A DNA stretch of 64,000 nt, taken from Nitzschia sp. pyKryTriq1 (Eukaryota > Bacillariophyta > Bacillariophyceae > Bacillariales > Bacillariaceae). The notes under the pieces were generated by a model. It searched no databases. It saw only the letters and a program-made list of their open reading frames with translations, and was not told where the DNA came from. The translations under genes were made by a program, and so were the position numbers. The DNA lies in contig OY101129.1 of the NCBI GenBank assembly GCA_956465555.1, forward strand, positions 124,001 through 188,000, in the 5' to 3' direction. Of the stretch, positions 29,014 through 38,651 are shown in pieces. The first letter of the stretch is position 1, and the number at the start of each line of letters is the position of its first letter.

Positions 29014-32000
29014 CTAGTTTCTGGACCAAGACACATCGGCGCCCTCGTCCTGCTCTATTTCCCACCAGATATCCACGTTGCACTTTATTCGCGCCACTTC
29101 CAAACCACCTTCCATCAAACCTTCGTCCAATTGCAAAGATACAATTTTGAGATCTCGCAATGTGCTCTCAACCGCACCTGGCTCCGGGGCGTCTTTGTCT
29201 GCGCTGATAATGGCTCGCATGGACATGGAAGGCCCGCGGCTCATAGCTTTCAGCGAGCCTCGTCGATCTAGCTGAGGAGGACCTCGGCCCGCCGTGGAAC
29301 TCGTTCTGGGAGGGCCGGTTCTTCTTCCTCCTCCTCCTCCTCCTCCGCCTCCTCTTTGCCCACCACTAGCAGCGCCGCGACCAGCAGCAGGGCCTACTGG
29401 GCCGGCACGGCCAGCGCGGCCTGCGGCTGGAGCCCCGCCGCCACCTCTTTGAACCACACCAGCACCGCCCGGGCTAGATGGAGCCGCACCAATCGCGGAT
29501 GGTCGTAGAGGCGCCCCTCCACCACTACTACTGTTGGTCCTGTTGATCAGAGTACGCCCACCAGCACTACTTGTTGGCCCACCAGCACCGCGTCCTCCAC
29601 CGCCGCCACCACGAGCATCGGGCGGTGGTGGACCTCTTCCTCGACCACCTGATCGACTAGTAGGCATCGAAGCCGTGCGAGCAACCGGAGGCCCATTATT
29701 ATTCGAAGTGAAAGTAGCCAGCAGCGATGGGGTTTTCGTGACGGTGATCAGTCTGGCAAGATTCAACGAAAATGTACCAATGGACTTTTCATCTTTCTTG
29801 TCGAATAGGCACAAGTGCAAGAGCGCGCCAGAGAGGTCTATGGGATCTCCAGTCACTAGGTGTGTTCGAACAGTAAAATGGAGACTTTCCTTCTTCCAAT
29901 TCGGTTTCATTGTGTCTTTAATGGTTGTCGTCGTTGGGAAACCACCAGATAGCTTCGAACCGGATGAGCTTAGAATTTTCTGAATCTGCCCATCGCTGGC
30001 GCTTTTGCCGGGCTTGCCCTTGCCGCCAACAAGGCCTTTCCACGTGCTCTTTTTAGATTTGTCAACTTGAACAGCTTCGGGGGGCGTCGAAATGAATGAA
30101 AGATAAGAGTTTGGAAGTTCTGCTTTCTTGGTTTTTCGAATTTTGTCGTAGCTATCAGGATCGATCACCACTTGTATCGCAGATACAAAAAAATTCATTG
30201 TCTCTCGGTTCACCGTACGACCAGCTTTCGGGGTCGGCTCATCATCTTTCGACTGACGCTTCGACTTTTTTAACGACATTGCAGGCTTCCATCGAACAGT
30301 GTCGTTTAAGCGGATGGAGAAGGCAGCACGGATGGGCTTGTGATCGGATGTAGTGAACTTCTCGATCGGCTCGTAGAGTATCGGCCGAAGTGCCGCATCT
30401 AGTTGGTCTCCAGTTTTGAACAAAATTCGGTCCGTATAGGACGGCGACCTCGTCGCATTGTATGAATATCCATCTTGCCGCGCTACCTTGAAGGTCGGGT
30501 CGAAATTACAGTAGGGAGTCCGGAAGCCAACCAAACAATCCCTTTTGCGAAGGGCGCTTGCTAGCTCGTCGTATCTGTTAATCAGCTTCCAATCTTTGGC
30601 GGCTGCCATGCCGTGGGCAATCTTAATATGTCTCTCTGAGCCAGGCTCGACGTTGGGCACCCTTGTGCGAAAGTTCAGATCGCCCATAGCGAATGTGAAG
30701 TGAGAGGACACTGAGGCATCGAATTTGATCGGTGTATAGGACGATTTGGCTCCTCTGAGAATATCCATAATGGAGGTACATCGGGTGGCGTATTTCTCTT
30801 CTCCTTCGTGTGCTTCTAAATGCGCCGTCAGGAAGGATAGACGTGTAGACCCGTTTACCAGGACTTCAGCCACAATTCCACCCTTGTTGGCGAGCCCCCC
30901 TACCCCGGTAGCCTGGTACTTGACGGTCACGACCTCTAAGTCAACAGCAATGGGGTTGTAGTAGATCACGAGTCTCATTTCGCCCAGTTGATAGGACAAG
31001 GCTCTGTCGTAATTTGGTAGCTGATCCTCGAAGCGGTAGTGCAAGACGTCCGTATCCACCCATCCTGGGAACCCTCCATCCAGGACTGGGGCACCGACTT
31101 GCTGGGCAGAATGAATAGGTCGCGACGTGTGGTCTCTTGCCGTGGCCAAAGTATTCACTGCCTTTGCAGTTTTAACAACCTTCTTGCTGGCATTGTAGCT
31201 TGCCCTTCCAGCTTTCAGTCCGACTTTCCCAGCCTTGACCGTAGCTCCTAAAACTTTCGCAGCGGAGGATTTGGATTTTCTCTTTTGGGGTGAATCTTGT
31301 GATGAGTACGTCGCCTCGACACCATCAAAATCAAACGACTCGGCAAAGGCGCTAGAATCGTTGATATTTTTGTTGGTGGAATAGTTTGACTGGGCCGTGT
31401 CAAAATCAAAGGATGACATGTCTGTTACGCCATTCATTTCTGCCACTAGCTCGTCCATTTCGTCCATTTCGGAAATATATCCATCCTCGGACATGCTATC
31501 TTGCTTGGAATAAGTCTTGGTGGACTTGTCAGTATCGAAAGTTGCTTCCTGCATTCCAATGACAATTATGTCAAAGCATCCGGTTTCTTGCACTGCTGGT
31601 GCCTGGCGCTGCTTAACTTCCGTTGGAGGGGGGGTTGATGGCCCATCGGGAAAATTTGTGTCAAATCGGATAGAGGAAGCATTTGAATGCGTTGTATTAG
31701 AGATGTTCTGTATGGAAGAGTTCTTTCGTTCCAGCGGCGTGGTGGCTCCTAGAAATCCACCTAAGGATGACCTCTTGGCTGTGGCCAAGTCTGCAAAACT
31801 ATCTCTATCATCCGAACTGTTGTCGTTGTCGTTGTTGTGGTCATAGGCAAAGTCATCTTTACTGTCAAGATCTTGCTCGTATTCCTTTGAATCAGAGGAG
31901 AAATATTCTTCATCGTCGCTCTTTGACTCCATGACCTTGCTCTTGTCTTTTCTCTTCTTTTTGTCCTTGCGTTTCCTCTTCTCGTCGGCGGAATCTTCAG

Positions 32001-33078
32001 AAGAAGATGAATCATCGTTGTCGTCGTCGTCGCTCTTCGAGCTCCTGCGAGATTTCTTGTCTCTCTTCTTTTTCTTATCCTTTTTCTTCTTGTTCTTCTT
32101 CTTATCTTTTGAGGAGTCGTCAGAAGAAGATGAATCGTCGTCTTGGTCGTCACTCGAGGTGTCGCGAGAAGATTTCTTATCCCGCTTCTTCTTTTTATCC
32201 TTTTTCTTCTTACTCTTCTTCTTTTTCCTGTCCTTGGAGGAATCGTCGGAAGAACCTGCGGAATCATCTTCGTCGCTCGAGGCATCGCGAGATGACAATT
32301 TCTTGTCTTTTTTCTTCTTCTTCCTTCTCCCAATAGAAGAATGACTGGAGGTAGCCGCCAAAAGATCATCTTCATCGCTCGAGGCATTATCACTTTTCCT
32401 ATCCTTTTTCTTCTTCTTTTTTCTATCTCTGGAATGAGAGGAGGTACGATGCAGTAGTGCATCGTCTTCATCGTCATCGCTCGATCCAGCTAGGTCTTTC
32501 TTATCTTTCTTCTTCTTTTTTGTACTCGTTCTTTCGGGGTCTGATTGGAACGATGTGGATGGAACAGAAAAAGAGGATGACGACTGGCGATCTGTCGACG
32601 AATTCCGTTTCTGTTTTCCCGCCATGGCGACCTTGGGAGCTGCGTTGTCGCCCTCTGACAAAAAGCCAAATCCTGTTTCGGCCGAAGATCTCTCGCTGTT
32701 GTCAACAATACTATTATTCGTGGGGGGTTTTGGTGGTGAGGGCTTTCCTCTGGAAGCTGCTGCTGCTGCTGCTGCTGCCGGTGGTGGATGCGGATGCGGT
32801 GCTGGGTTTCGCGTCCAAGCTACTTGCACGGTATTGTCGGCGGATGATGATGATGCTAGGGGTGCATCGTCGGGAGTGGACGGGTTCTTGGCGCGCCGAG
32901 GATCCATCACCACGGGAAAACGGGGAGGTCGAGGCATGGCCACGCGACACTGGCCGTTCAGAGGAATCCATTCATTCAGAGACGCCGTGTCGGGTTGAGC
33001 ATTTCCCAGGTTGGCCGAGCAGATCAGGACTCGGATCCCCGATGAAGAATCCGAGCTGGAATTCTTGTTGGCAGGCAT
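29014..33078 (-). CDS. Inositol polyphosphate 5-phosphatase-like protein with Lys/Ser/Asp-rich region
   Basis: 1354 aa from the ATG at 33078. The catalytic domain belongs to the endonuclease/exonuclease/phosphatase fold and is split by a large insert. It starts at RVLICSANLGN (about 15-25). A roughly 450-residue low-complexity region follows, with about six alternating modules of KKKKKDKK and SSDEDD type (about 180-385). Then come DIIVIGMQEA (metal-binding Glu), GLANKGGIVAEV, LTAHLEAHE, FAMGDLNFR (about 799), SPSYTDRILF (about 879, the PAWTDRIL-type signature) and TSDHKPIRAAF (about 911). All hallmark residues of 5-phosphatases are visible. A C2-like domain may follow (about 960-1150). The C-terminus is Gly/Pro/Arg-rich with RGG-like runs. 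It should remove the 5-phosphate of phosphoinositides or inositol phosphates. Confidence 0.88.
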   Translation of the reverse strand: MPANKNSSSDSSSGIRVLICSANLGNAQPDTASLNEWIPLNGQCRVAMPRPPRFPVVMDPRRAKNPSTPDDAPLASSSSADNTVQVAWTRNPAPHPHPPPAAAAAAAASRGKPSPPKPPTNNSIVDNSERSSAETGFGFLSEGDNAAPKVAMAGKQKRNSSTDRQSSSSFSVPSTSFQSDPERTSTKKKKKDKKDLAGSSDDDEDDALLHRTSSHSRDRKKKKKKDRKSDNASSDEDDLLAATSSHSSIGRRKKKKKDKKLSSRDASSDEDDSAGSSDDSSKDRKKKKSKKKKDKKKKRDKKSSRDTSSDDQDDDSSSSDDSSKDKKKNKKKKDKKKKRDKKSRRSSKSDDDDNDDSSSSEDSADEKRKRKDKKKRKDKSKVMESKSDDEEYFSSDSKEYEQDLDSKDDFAYDHNNDNDNSSDDRDSFADLATAKRSSLGGFLGATTPLERKNSSIQNISNTTHSNASSIRFDTNFPDGPSTPPPTEVKQRQAPAVQETGCFDIIVIGMQEATFDTDKSTKTYSKQDSMSEDGYISEMDEMDELVAEMNGVTDMSSFDFDTAQSNYSTNKNINDSSAFAESFDFDGVEATYSSQDSPQKRKSKSSAAKVLGATVKAGKVGLKAGRASYNASKKVVKTAKAVNTLATARDHTSRPIHSAQQVGAPVLDGGFPGWVDTDVLHYRFEDQLPNYDRALSYQLGEMRLVIYYNPIAVDLEVVTVKYQATGVGGLANKGGIVAEVLVNGSTRLSFLTAHLEAHEGEEKYATRCTSIMDILRGAKSSYTPIKFDASVSSHFTFAMGDLNFRTRVPNVEPGSERHIKIAHGMAAAKDWKLINRYDELASALRKRDCLVGFRTPYCNFDPTFKVARQDGYSYNATRSPSYTDRILFKTGDQLDAALRPILYEPIEKFTTSDHKPIRAAFSIRLNDTVRWKPAMSLKKSKRQSKDDEPTPKAGRTVNRETMNFFVSAIQVVIDPDSYDKIRKTKKAELPNSYLSFISTPPEAVQVDKSKKSTWKGLVGGKGKPGKSASDGQIQKILSSSGSKLSGGFPTTTTIKDTMKPNWKKESLHFTVRTHLVTGDPIDLSGALLHLCLFDKKDEKSIGTFSLNLARLITVTKTPSLLATFTSNNNGPPVARTASMPTSRSGGRGRGPPPPDARGGGGGGRGAGGPTSSAGGRTLINRTNSSSGGGAPLRPSAIGAAPSSPGGAGVVQRGGGGAPAAGRAGRAGPVGPAAGRGAASGGQRGGGGGGGGGRRTGPPRTSSTAGRGPPQLDRRGSLKAMSRGPSMSMRAIISADKDAPEPGAVESTLRDLKIVSLQLDEGLMEGGLEVARIKCNVDIWWEIEQDEGADVSWSRN

Positions 33079-33747
33079 GATCGAGGATGGCTTCTTCCTT
33101 CTTCGCTTCTTCCTCGGACAACCTCTCTCCACTAGATTCTATTAGATTGTACTCCTACCAGAGGAATATCAGAGACGTTTGCGAGCACACGTACTCTAGC
33201 TAGACTTTTGGTTGGTACTTGTTCTGGTAGTCGGCCCGTTTCTCCATAGCCTTTGGGGGTGCAAGTACTGTGGAGGAGAATAGAGAGACCTGTGGTGTTT
33301 GTGTTGAATTCAAAAAGTCCGATGACCGCGAAATAGATGAGTGAGAACAAGATTATAAAGACCGCGCACTACCCATAATATCCAGCCCAAATTGCTGTTT
33401 TTCGGCCCGGAATTGAGGAACTGGGAAAATCGAAATCCAGAGTTGTGTGTTTTTCGGCGCATTTTTGGGTGCGGTAAGAATACCGCCACGCGCCACGTGG
33501 CGGGCGGCGGAGGAAAACCATTCGACCGGTTCGAATAATAGAAATCTACTGGTACTGGTACTGGTACCGGCGTACCTGGTAGTACGAGGACAGGTAATGT
33601 ATGCTGTATGTACGTTCTGTACTTGTGTACAGTACTTCAACTGGCACGGCTACAGAGTACCGGTACTATCGGTACTATCATTATTTCATTACTATAGCTT
33701 ATGGCCCCCCTCAAACGACCGACTCCTAGTTTTTCTTACACCACTGA
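33079..33747. other. Intergenic
   Basis: This holds upstream sequence of the 5-phosphatase gene and the 3' flank of the first GT31-like gene (both minus strand). Clusters of GGTACTGGTACCGG-type sequence occur at about 33551-33580 and TACCGGTACTATCGGTAC at about 33658-33675. No gene was seen. Confidence 0.5.
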
Positions 33748-36129
33748 TTATGTTGCGTCATTTATGGTGTAATTTCTCCACTGGTGAAGATACATGTTGA
33801 CATCCTTCAGAGGATGAAAGTATACAGTGGGGAAATCGACATGCACTCGGTGAATGGGCAAAGGGTGCGAATGGACAAAGTTGCTCATGGCATGATCTTC
33901 GATGCCCGTGTCCAATACCTTTCGATTATCAAGCTCGGAAGACGACACAAAGCGGGCCAAATCCGAACTCATCCAGTAAAACTCGCCTGCATAGTACCCG
34001 GGGCCTACCATTTTCACGAGATGGCTGCTATCGATGCAGAACCTTCCACCGAAGACACGTATATTGTCTGGAAAAGCAGGCAAATTCTTGGTCAGCGTAT
34101 CATCCAGATACCTGTCTGGGTAGACCAATGTGTCTGTATCTGTTTTGGCCACGTAGTCAAAGTATACGGGGCTGCCGTTCACCGTAGTCGCATATTTGAA
34201 CCAGGTGGGTGATTTCCCATCTTCCATATTTTCGCGAATATTCAAGTGGACAATATCGTCCTCGTCATCTTCTGCTGGTGATCTTCCATTTCTGCCGGGT
34301 ACGACAGTAATTGGAAAGGTAGAGTTGGGCGCGAGAAGTTCAGTCGGACCAGTTGGATTACTTCCCATGACGAACGCATACGCCATCTGGCAGTCGGCAC
34401 CATTGTTGGGTACAGTACCACGCAACAACTCCTGCAATGAACATATCCGGTTTGGTGTATCATCATCATGATGATCATGATGATGATTATGATTCTTGTA
34501 GTGTGAGAGATAGGTACTGCGCACAGCAGCTCGCCGCTCTTTCTCCTTGATACTATCCATGCTGAAGATACCCAGCAAGACACGCGGGCCCGGAATTTGT
34601 TTCGCCTTGTCCGAGAAATACCGGGTGGCATTGCTCGCTTCTACCAACGCGACGTCTTTTGGGTCTGGGACGTAGCCTCCATTCGCTCGAACGAGTGAGT
34701 CCTTGTAATTGTCCCATGCTTGTAATATCAAATTATTGCCAAAGACCCATGTTTGTCGAGAAAACGCTACTATTCCTTTCAATTGAACCGACGTGATATT
34801 TTCATTAAACGTGCTGAATACGACGGCGGGATCGCTTGCCCCGTACGTCTCCTCTGGAGCTGCACGTTGCAACAGCTCGAGCAAACTGTGGGACAGAAGT
34901 GTGAACCTTTCCTTTTCCTTCACTCCGAATTTGGGAGCATAGTATCCTCCATGGATCAAACCGCTACTATTACCAGCACCAGGAGATAATGATGATGATG
35001 ATGATTGTTCTTCGGATGTGAAAATTTCGTTTCGCCAAAACTCTCCTGGAAGGAGCATAACATCCACACTCGTGTGCGCGATATAGTCAAATGATCCTTT
35101 CCAATGATGCAAAGCATATTGGTGCCAGCTCCAAATCTTATATGGATTGTACGACTCGTGTGTATTGAGAAAAGTGTACTCATCCGTGTGCTGGTTGTTC
35201 ATCAATTCCAAGAATTGTCTCTCTTTGAAATTTTCTCGCAGCAAGTCCTCCAGCAGGGATTTCTCCTCGGGAGTATTTCTTCTCAGCACGTTATCGCCGT
35301 GGGGCGAAGCGGCACTTCGTGAGCGCCATTGACTGGGGGAAACTAATTTCTTGTTAATTTTTTTGCCTCCAGCACCAATGAGGAAAGTATAAACCAACTG
35401 GCACTCGTAGGGACCCCATTCATGATCGTCCTTTGATTGATGTTTAACAGCGAACTCGTGGAGAGAGCATATTCGGTGATGATTCTTCGGAGTGCTGGTG
35501 TTGGTGGAGTTTTGGAATGAAAATAGGGAGTCAAACTTCAAATAGGTGGTCCGAACCTGGTGTCGGTAAGCTAGACGTGACATTTTGTCGACATCACTGT
35601 TGATTCCAAGAAAGACCCTGGGAGGGCGAGCAGACGCTGGCTGCTGTTGATGCATTCCTTGCGCTTGTGCTTGTGCTTGTGCTTGTGCCTGTGCTGCTTT
35701 AGCTCTTCCTCCTCCTGCTATAACTTCGCTTGGACCACCAACAGCATCGGCATCGGCATCACTCGTCTTCTTGTTCTTTTGGGCTCCCCGGTGCTGCTGC
35801 TTACTTGCAGTTGCAGTTGCAGATGTACTTGTACGAGTCTTCCTCGCAGCATATGAATGTGAATTTGAATATTGCTTCCTCTTCTGCCCGCCCTCCAAAA
35901 CAAACGACGTCGTCTCCATTGCGCGGGGGGTCCTCGGCGATGACATTGCCATCCAATGAGAATGAGAATGAGACGAATTATCGTAATCGTCATGGTTGAG
36001 AACCAAGTGGACATGGCCGATAAACACCCACAAACAAATAAAGAAGAAAAGACCCCGCGGGTGCAGCAACATTTTTTTGGTTGAGCACCTACCGGTACCG
36101 CTACCGGTACGGCTAACGGAGGCCATCAT
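33748..36129 (-). CDS. Two-domain GT31-like glycosyltransferase, copy A
   Basis: A single exon of 793 aa. It has a short cytosolic tail, a membrane segment (LFFFICLWVFIGHVHLVL, about 28-46) and a luminal Ser/Gln/Ala-rich stem, giving type II topology. Two related units follow. Unit 1 (about 170-420) has RVFLGINS, VRTTYLKF, ICSLHEF, WGPYECQLVYTFLIG and FDYIAHTSVDVML. Unit 2 (about 510-780) has RVLLGIFSMD, AAVRSTYLSHY, ICSLQELLRG, DCQMAYAFVMG, LNIRENMEDGKS, FDYVAKTDTDTLVYP (about 660, DxD-like), GGRFCID and EDHAMSNFV (about 748). This order matches GT31 beta-1,3-galactosyl/GlcNAc-transferases. Only unit 2 keeps a clear DxD and the ED motif, so unit 1 is probably non-catalytic. Sugar and acceptor are unknown. 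Copy B lies at 42435-44741. Confidence 0.8.
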   Translation of the reverse strand: MMASVSRTGSGTGRCSTKKMLLHPRGLFFFICLWVFIGHVHLVLNHDDYDNSSHSHSHWMAMSSPRTPRAMETTSFVLEGGQKRKQYSNSHSYAARKTRTSTSATATASKQQHRGAQKNKKTSDADADAVGGPSEVIAGGGRAKAAQAQAQAQAQAQGMHQQQPASARPPRVFLGINSDVDKMSRLAYRHQVRTTYLKFDSLFSFQNSTNTSTPKNHHRICSLHEFAVKHQSKDDHEWGPYECQLVYTFLIGAGGKKINKKLVSPSQWRSRSAASPHGDNVLRRNTPEEKSLLEDLLRENFKERQFLELMNNQHTDEYTFLNTHESYNPYKIWSWHQYALHHWKGSFDYIAHTSVDVMLLPGEFWRNEIFTSEEQSSSSSLSPGAGNSSGLIHGGYYAPKFGVKEKERFTLLSHSLLELLQRAAPEETYGASDPAVVFSTFNENITSVQLKGIVAFSRQTWVFGNNLILQAWDNYKDSLVRANGGYVPDPKDVALVEASNATRYFSDKAKQIPGPRVLLGIFSMDSIKEKERRAAVRSTYLSHYKNHNHHHDHHDDDTPNRICSLQELLRGTVPNNGADCQMAYAFVMGSNPTGPTELLAPNSTFPITVVPGRNGRSPAEDDEDDIVHLNIRENMEDGKSPTWFKYATTVNGSPVYFDYVAKTDTDTLVYPDRYLDDTLTKNLPAFPDNIRVFGGRFCIDSSHLVKMVGPGYYAGEFYWMSSDLARFVSSSELDNRKVLDTGIEDHAMSNFVHSHPLPIHRVHVDFPTVYFHPLKDVNMYLHQWRNYTINDAT

Positions 36130-37330
36130 CGCAAAAGAGCAACAGACAGTCCAAGTCAGTGTGAATGTGGGGTGCGACGTGGGGTGGGGTGGGGTTGGAG
36201 GGGTGCAAGATACCGTATCAGGCCGTCATGAAAGGTCAAATACTTCGTGAAGGCATAGGTACTGCACAAGTAATATGGCTACAGAACAGAAAAAATAATG
36301 AAAATAGATGTATGGTACCACAGAACTCGTAGAGTTCGAATGAGGTCGAAAAAAGAGCGCAGTCAGTGGTGATAAAGCCCGCAGCAGTGGTTGTTTCTTG
36401 GAATAAATTTTGAGTACATATTCTACACACTTTTCTACGTCTTTCTCATGATTTTCGGACCGACTTCACGTAACACTTTCAGGCGACAACAACAGCCTAA
36501 ATTAGGCCATCAACAAGGCCTTCCTTAGTCCAGTTGGTCAGCTAGTGACTACGAGAGAGTGGGAGCCAGCCCGAGAAAGAAGTATGATACCTACTGCAAC
36601 GGTAAGGACGTACGTGATACAGAGTTAGTACGTAGCCGGTACCGGTAGATAGATACACTACTCTACTCTAGTAGTAGAGAAGAAAGCGAGCGAGGAACTC
36701 GAGGAGTGGTCGTCATCTACATACAATACATAATGTCGAAAGCTCTCTCGTCTACTACTAGTAGTAGAGTAGTAGTAGTAGTAGCAGAGCGAAGAACATA
36801 CCAGCTACAGTGTCCAGGACCTACAAGTCAGGTCATGGATTATGACCTATTAGAGACGAGCGAGGACCAAAGAACAATACTTACTTACTATGTTCCTGAG
36901 AAACAGAGTCAAACAACATATAAAATCTCACAGCAAAGTTCATAAACTAGCTAGAGTAGTAGTACTACGTACCGTAGTACTACTACTGGTGCTGCTACTA
37001 CTACTGTCTGCTGCGGTAAAGTACTACATCTGGACCACGAATTCCTTCGTGCCGACTCCCAAGTCCTGCCAGATACCTACAGTATTTTCATTTGTACCGA
37101 CGCAATACAGTAGTATGTCCTACTGATAGCAGACCGGCAATACTATTATCAAATAATGTAAGAATAGCTCCTAAAGTTTAGTAGCAGTAGTACTGCTGCA
37201 TGCATACTAGAGCCTTCGTTTTTCCGATCGATGCGATCTGGGATGTGTCAGCAGGTCGAAAGCTTAGCAGTGTCTTCTGTTCATGAGATGTTGATCCTGC
37301 AGTATTAGAGTACCGGTGCGTTGCTTCATT
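36130..37330. other. Intergenic, 1.2 kb
   Basis: This lies upstream of GT31-like copy A and downstream of PsbU (both minus strand). It has TACCGGTACCGCTACCGGTAC at about 36090-36110, just before the GT31 start, and dense CTACTAGTAG/GTAGTACTAC runs at about 36660-36790 and 36955-37005. Small frames have no recognisable content. A tRNA A-box-like string at 36525-36545 was rejected. Confidence 0.5.
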
Positions 37331-37852
37331 TTAGATGGACACGTCAACTTTCACTTCCTTGAAGTCGTTGAAACTTCTGCGGTAGGGGTCCCGGCCACGC
37401 ATGGGGTCCAGCCCAGTAGCAGGAGTCGCGGTCAACTCAGAGGCAAACTGCTTCAACGTGCTTTGCTCAGCCTTGTTCAGAACCTTGTAGACATCGTTCA
37501 CGGACTTGTAGGGTCCATTGTTGGCAATCTTGCCTCCAATCGTCGGGTAGAGGCCCGGAAATTTCATATAGTCAGCAACGGGGGCATTGTTGACATCGAG
37601 CTTCGCTGTGACGGTGCGTTGTTCCTTCACGATTTCATTGTCCGCTGGGATCGAGCTAAGAGCAAAGGCTGGCGCCGATGCGGTGGACAGGATGGCGGCA
37701 GCTGAAATAGCGTTCACGAAAGATCGTCGATCCATCATGAGGCGGGTATCTCGTCCCGATTTCTTGGCATTGGCGACAACCGGGGCAAACGCAGCTGTTT
37801 CGGTGAGGGCGGCAATAGCAAGGCACGTGGTCAAGAAGAAACGAAAAATCAT
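37331..37852 (-). CDS. psbU: Photosystem II 12 kDa extrinsic protein PsbU, precursor
   Basis: 173 aa from the ATG at 37852. An in-frame ATG at 37954 would add 34 residues, but the inner start gives a proper N-terminal signal peptide. The presequence is tripartite: signal peptide IFRFFLTTCLAIAALTETA, the AFAP site for plastid import, then a thylakoid-transfer segment with twin Arg (DRRSFVNAISAAAILSTA) ending APAFA before the mature N-terminus LSSIPAD. This suggests Tat-type transfer to the lumen. The mature part carries the PsbU core with KLDVNNAPVADYMKFPGLYP, GGKIANNGPYKSV and a following helical segment, plus a C-terminal extension of about 35 residues. PsbU stabilises the oxygen-evolving Mn cluster in cyanobacteria, red algae and red-lineage plastids. 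The call is strong. Confidence 0.88.
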   Translation of the reverse strand: MIFRFFLTTCLAIAALTETAAFAPVVANAKKSGRDTRLMMDRRSFVNAISAAAILSTASAPAFALSSIPADNEIVKEQRTVTAKLDVNNAPVADYMKFPGLYPTIGGKIANNGPYKSVNDVYKVLNKAEQSTLKQFASELTATPATGLDPMRGRDPYRRSFNDFKEVKVDVSI

Positions 37853-38651
37853 GGTTATGGTTGTCCAGGTGATGTTTTTAATCAATACTTGTCGGGAGGC
37901 TGTTATTATGGGAATGAAGGGACGACGAGAAAAATAGGATCTTGCTGTTCGCATACGTTTTAGCTTTACGAATCCTATTTGATGGCTCTGTTCTTCTGTA
38001 TCTTGCGGTTGATGTGTGATGTGTCAAATTATTTCGTGTCAAAGACACACATGGCGAAACGCCGCCGCGGCGCGCTTCCCACAGTGGTACCGGGTACAGT
38101 ACCAGCGTACGTTGTGCCCTATGTACGTACCGGTACATGATACAGAATCTCTGCCCTTTCCGATTGCAGAATTGACGAGCTGACGTCACCTTTGTAAGAC
38201 GGGAACGGAAAGATCTTCGTTCGGACAGACACACATGAGAGCCAACCGACTACTCGTACAGCACTGGCTGTACTGGTTCTGGTGCGTGACACGCTCGCCT
38301 TCTGCGACATGAGACCCATGGAACAACGACTCCAGCTATTTTTTGTACCGGCAGCAACGCCGGAGCGAGAAAATCGTCGCGAGAAGCGAGAAGAAGAAAG
38401 AAGAACCATCATGATTGGTGATGATGATGATTCATGAGTATTCATGATCGCAATGACGATCACAAACAGCGCAAACACCACAAATCATCATCAGATTCCA
38501 AATACTTGTATACTGTACCTGTTACGATCCCGATACTTTAGTCTATCATACTCGCAATAATACCAGCCTCTAGATTGTTCTTGCAAGCGAAGCAATGTGT
38601 TACGTGTCAGCATTCACCTTTTATATTATATAAGAACAGTCTAAGAGTGTC
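37853..38651. other. Divergent intergenic region (PsbU / GT25-like)
   Basis: This is shared upstream sequence of PsbU (-) and the GT25-like gene (+). A CGTACCGGTAC palindrome is at about 38126-38136. An AT-rich TTATATTATATAAG stands about 10-25 bp before the GT25-like ATG; it is either a TATA box with a very short leader or chance. No gene was seen. Confidence 0.5.

Noticed and set aside
31931-32477. Frames opposite and alongside the Lys/Ser/Asp-rich part of the 5-phosphatase gene
   Set aside because: They mirror the AAG/GAC/TCT repeats; one gives Phe/Leu/Ser runs and another Arg/Lys runs with no domain.
36525-36600. tRNA-like A-box (TTAGTCCAGTTGGTCAG)
   Set aside because: No paired D-stem, no GGTTCGANTCC-type B-box at the right distance and no acceptor stem could be formed.
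37853-37954. Upstream ATG of PsbU at 37954
   Set aside because: It would put 34 basic residues before the signal peptide and disrupt the plastid presequence.
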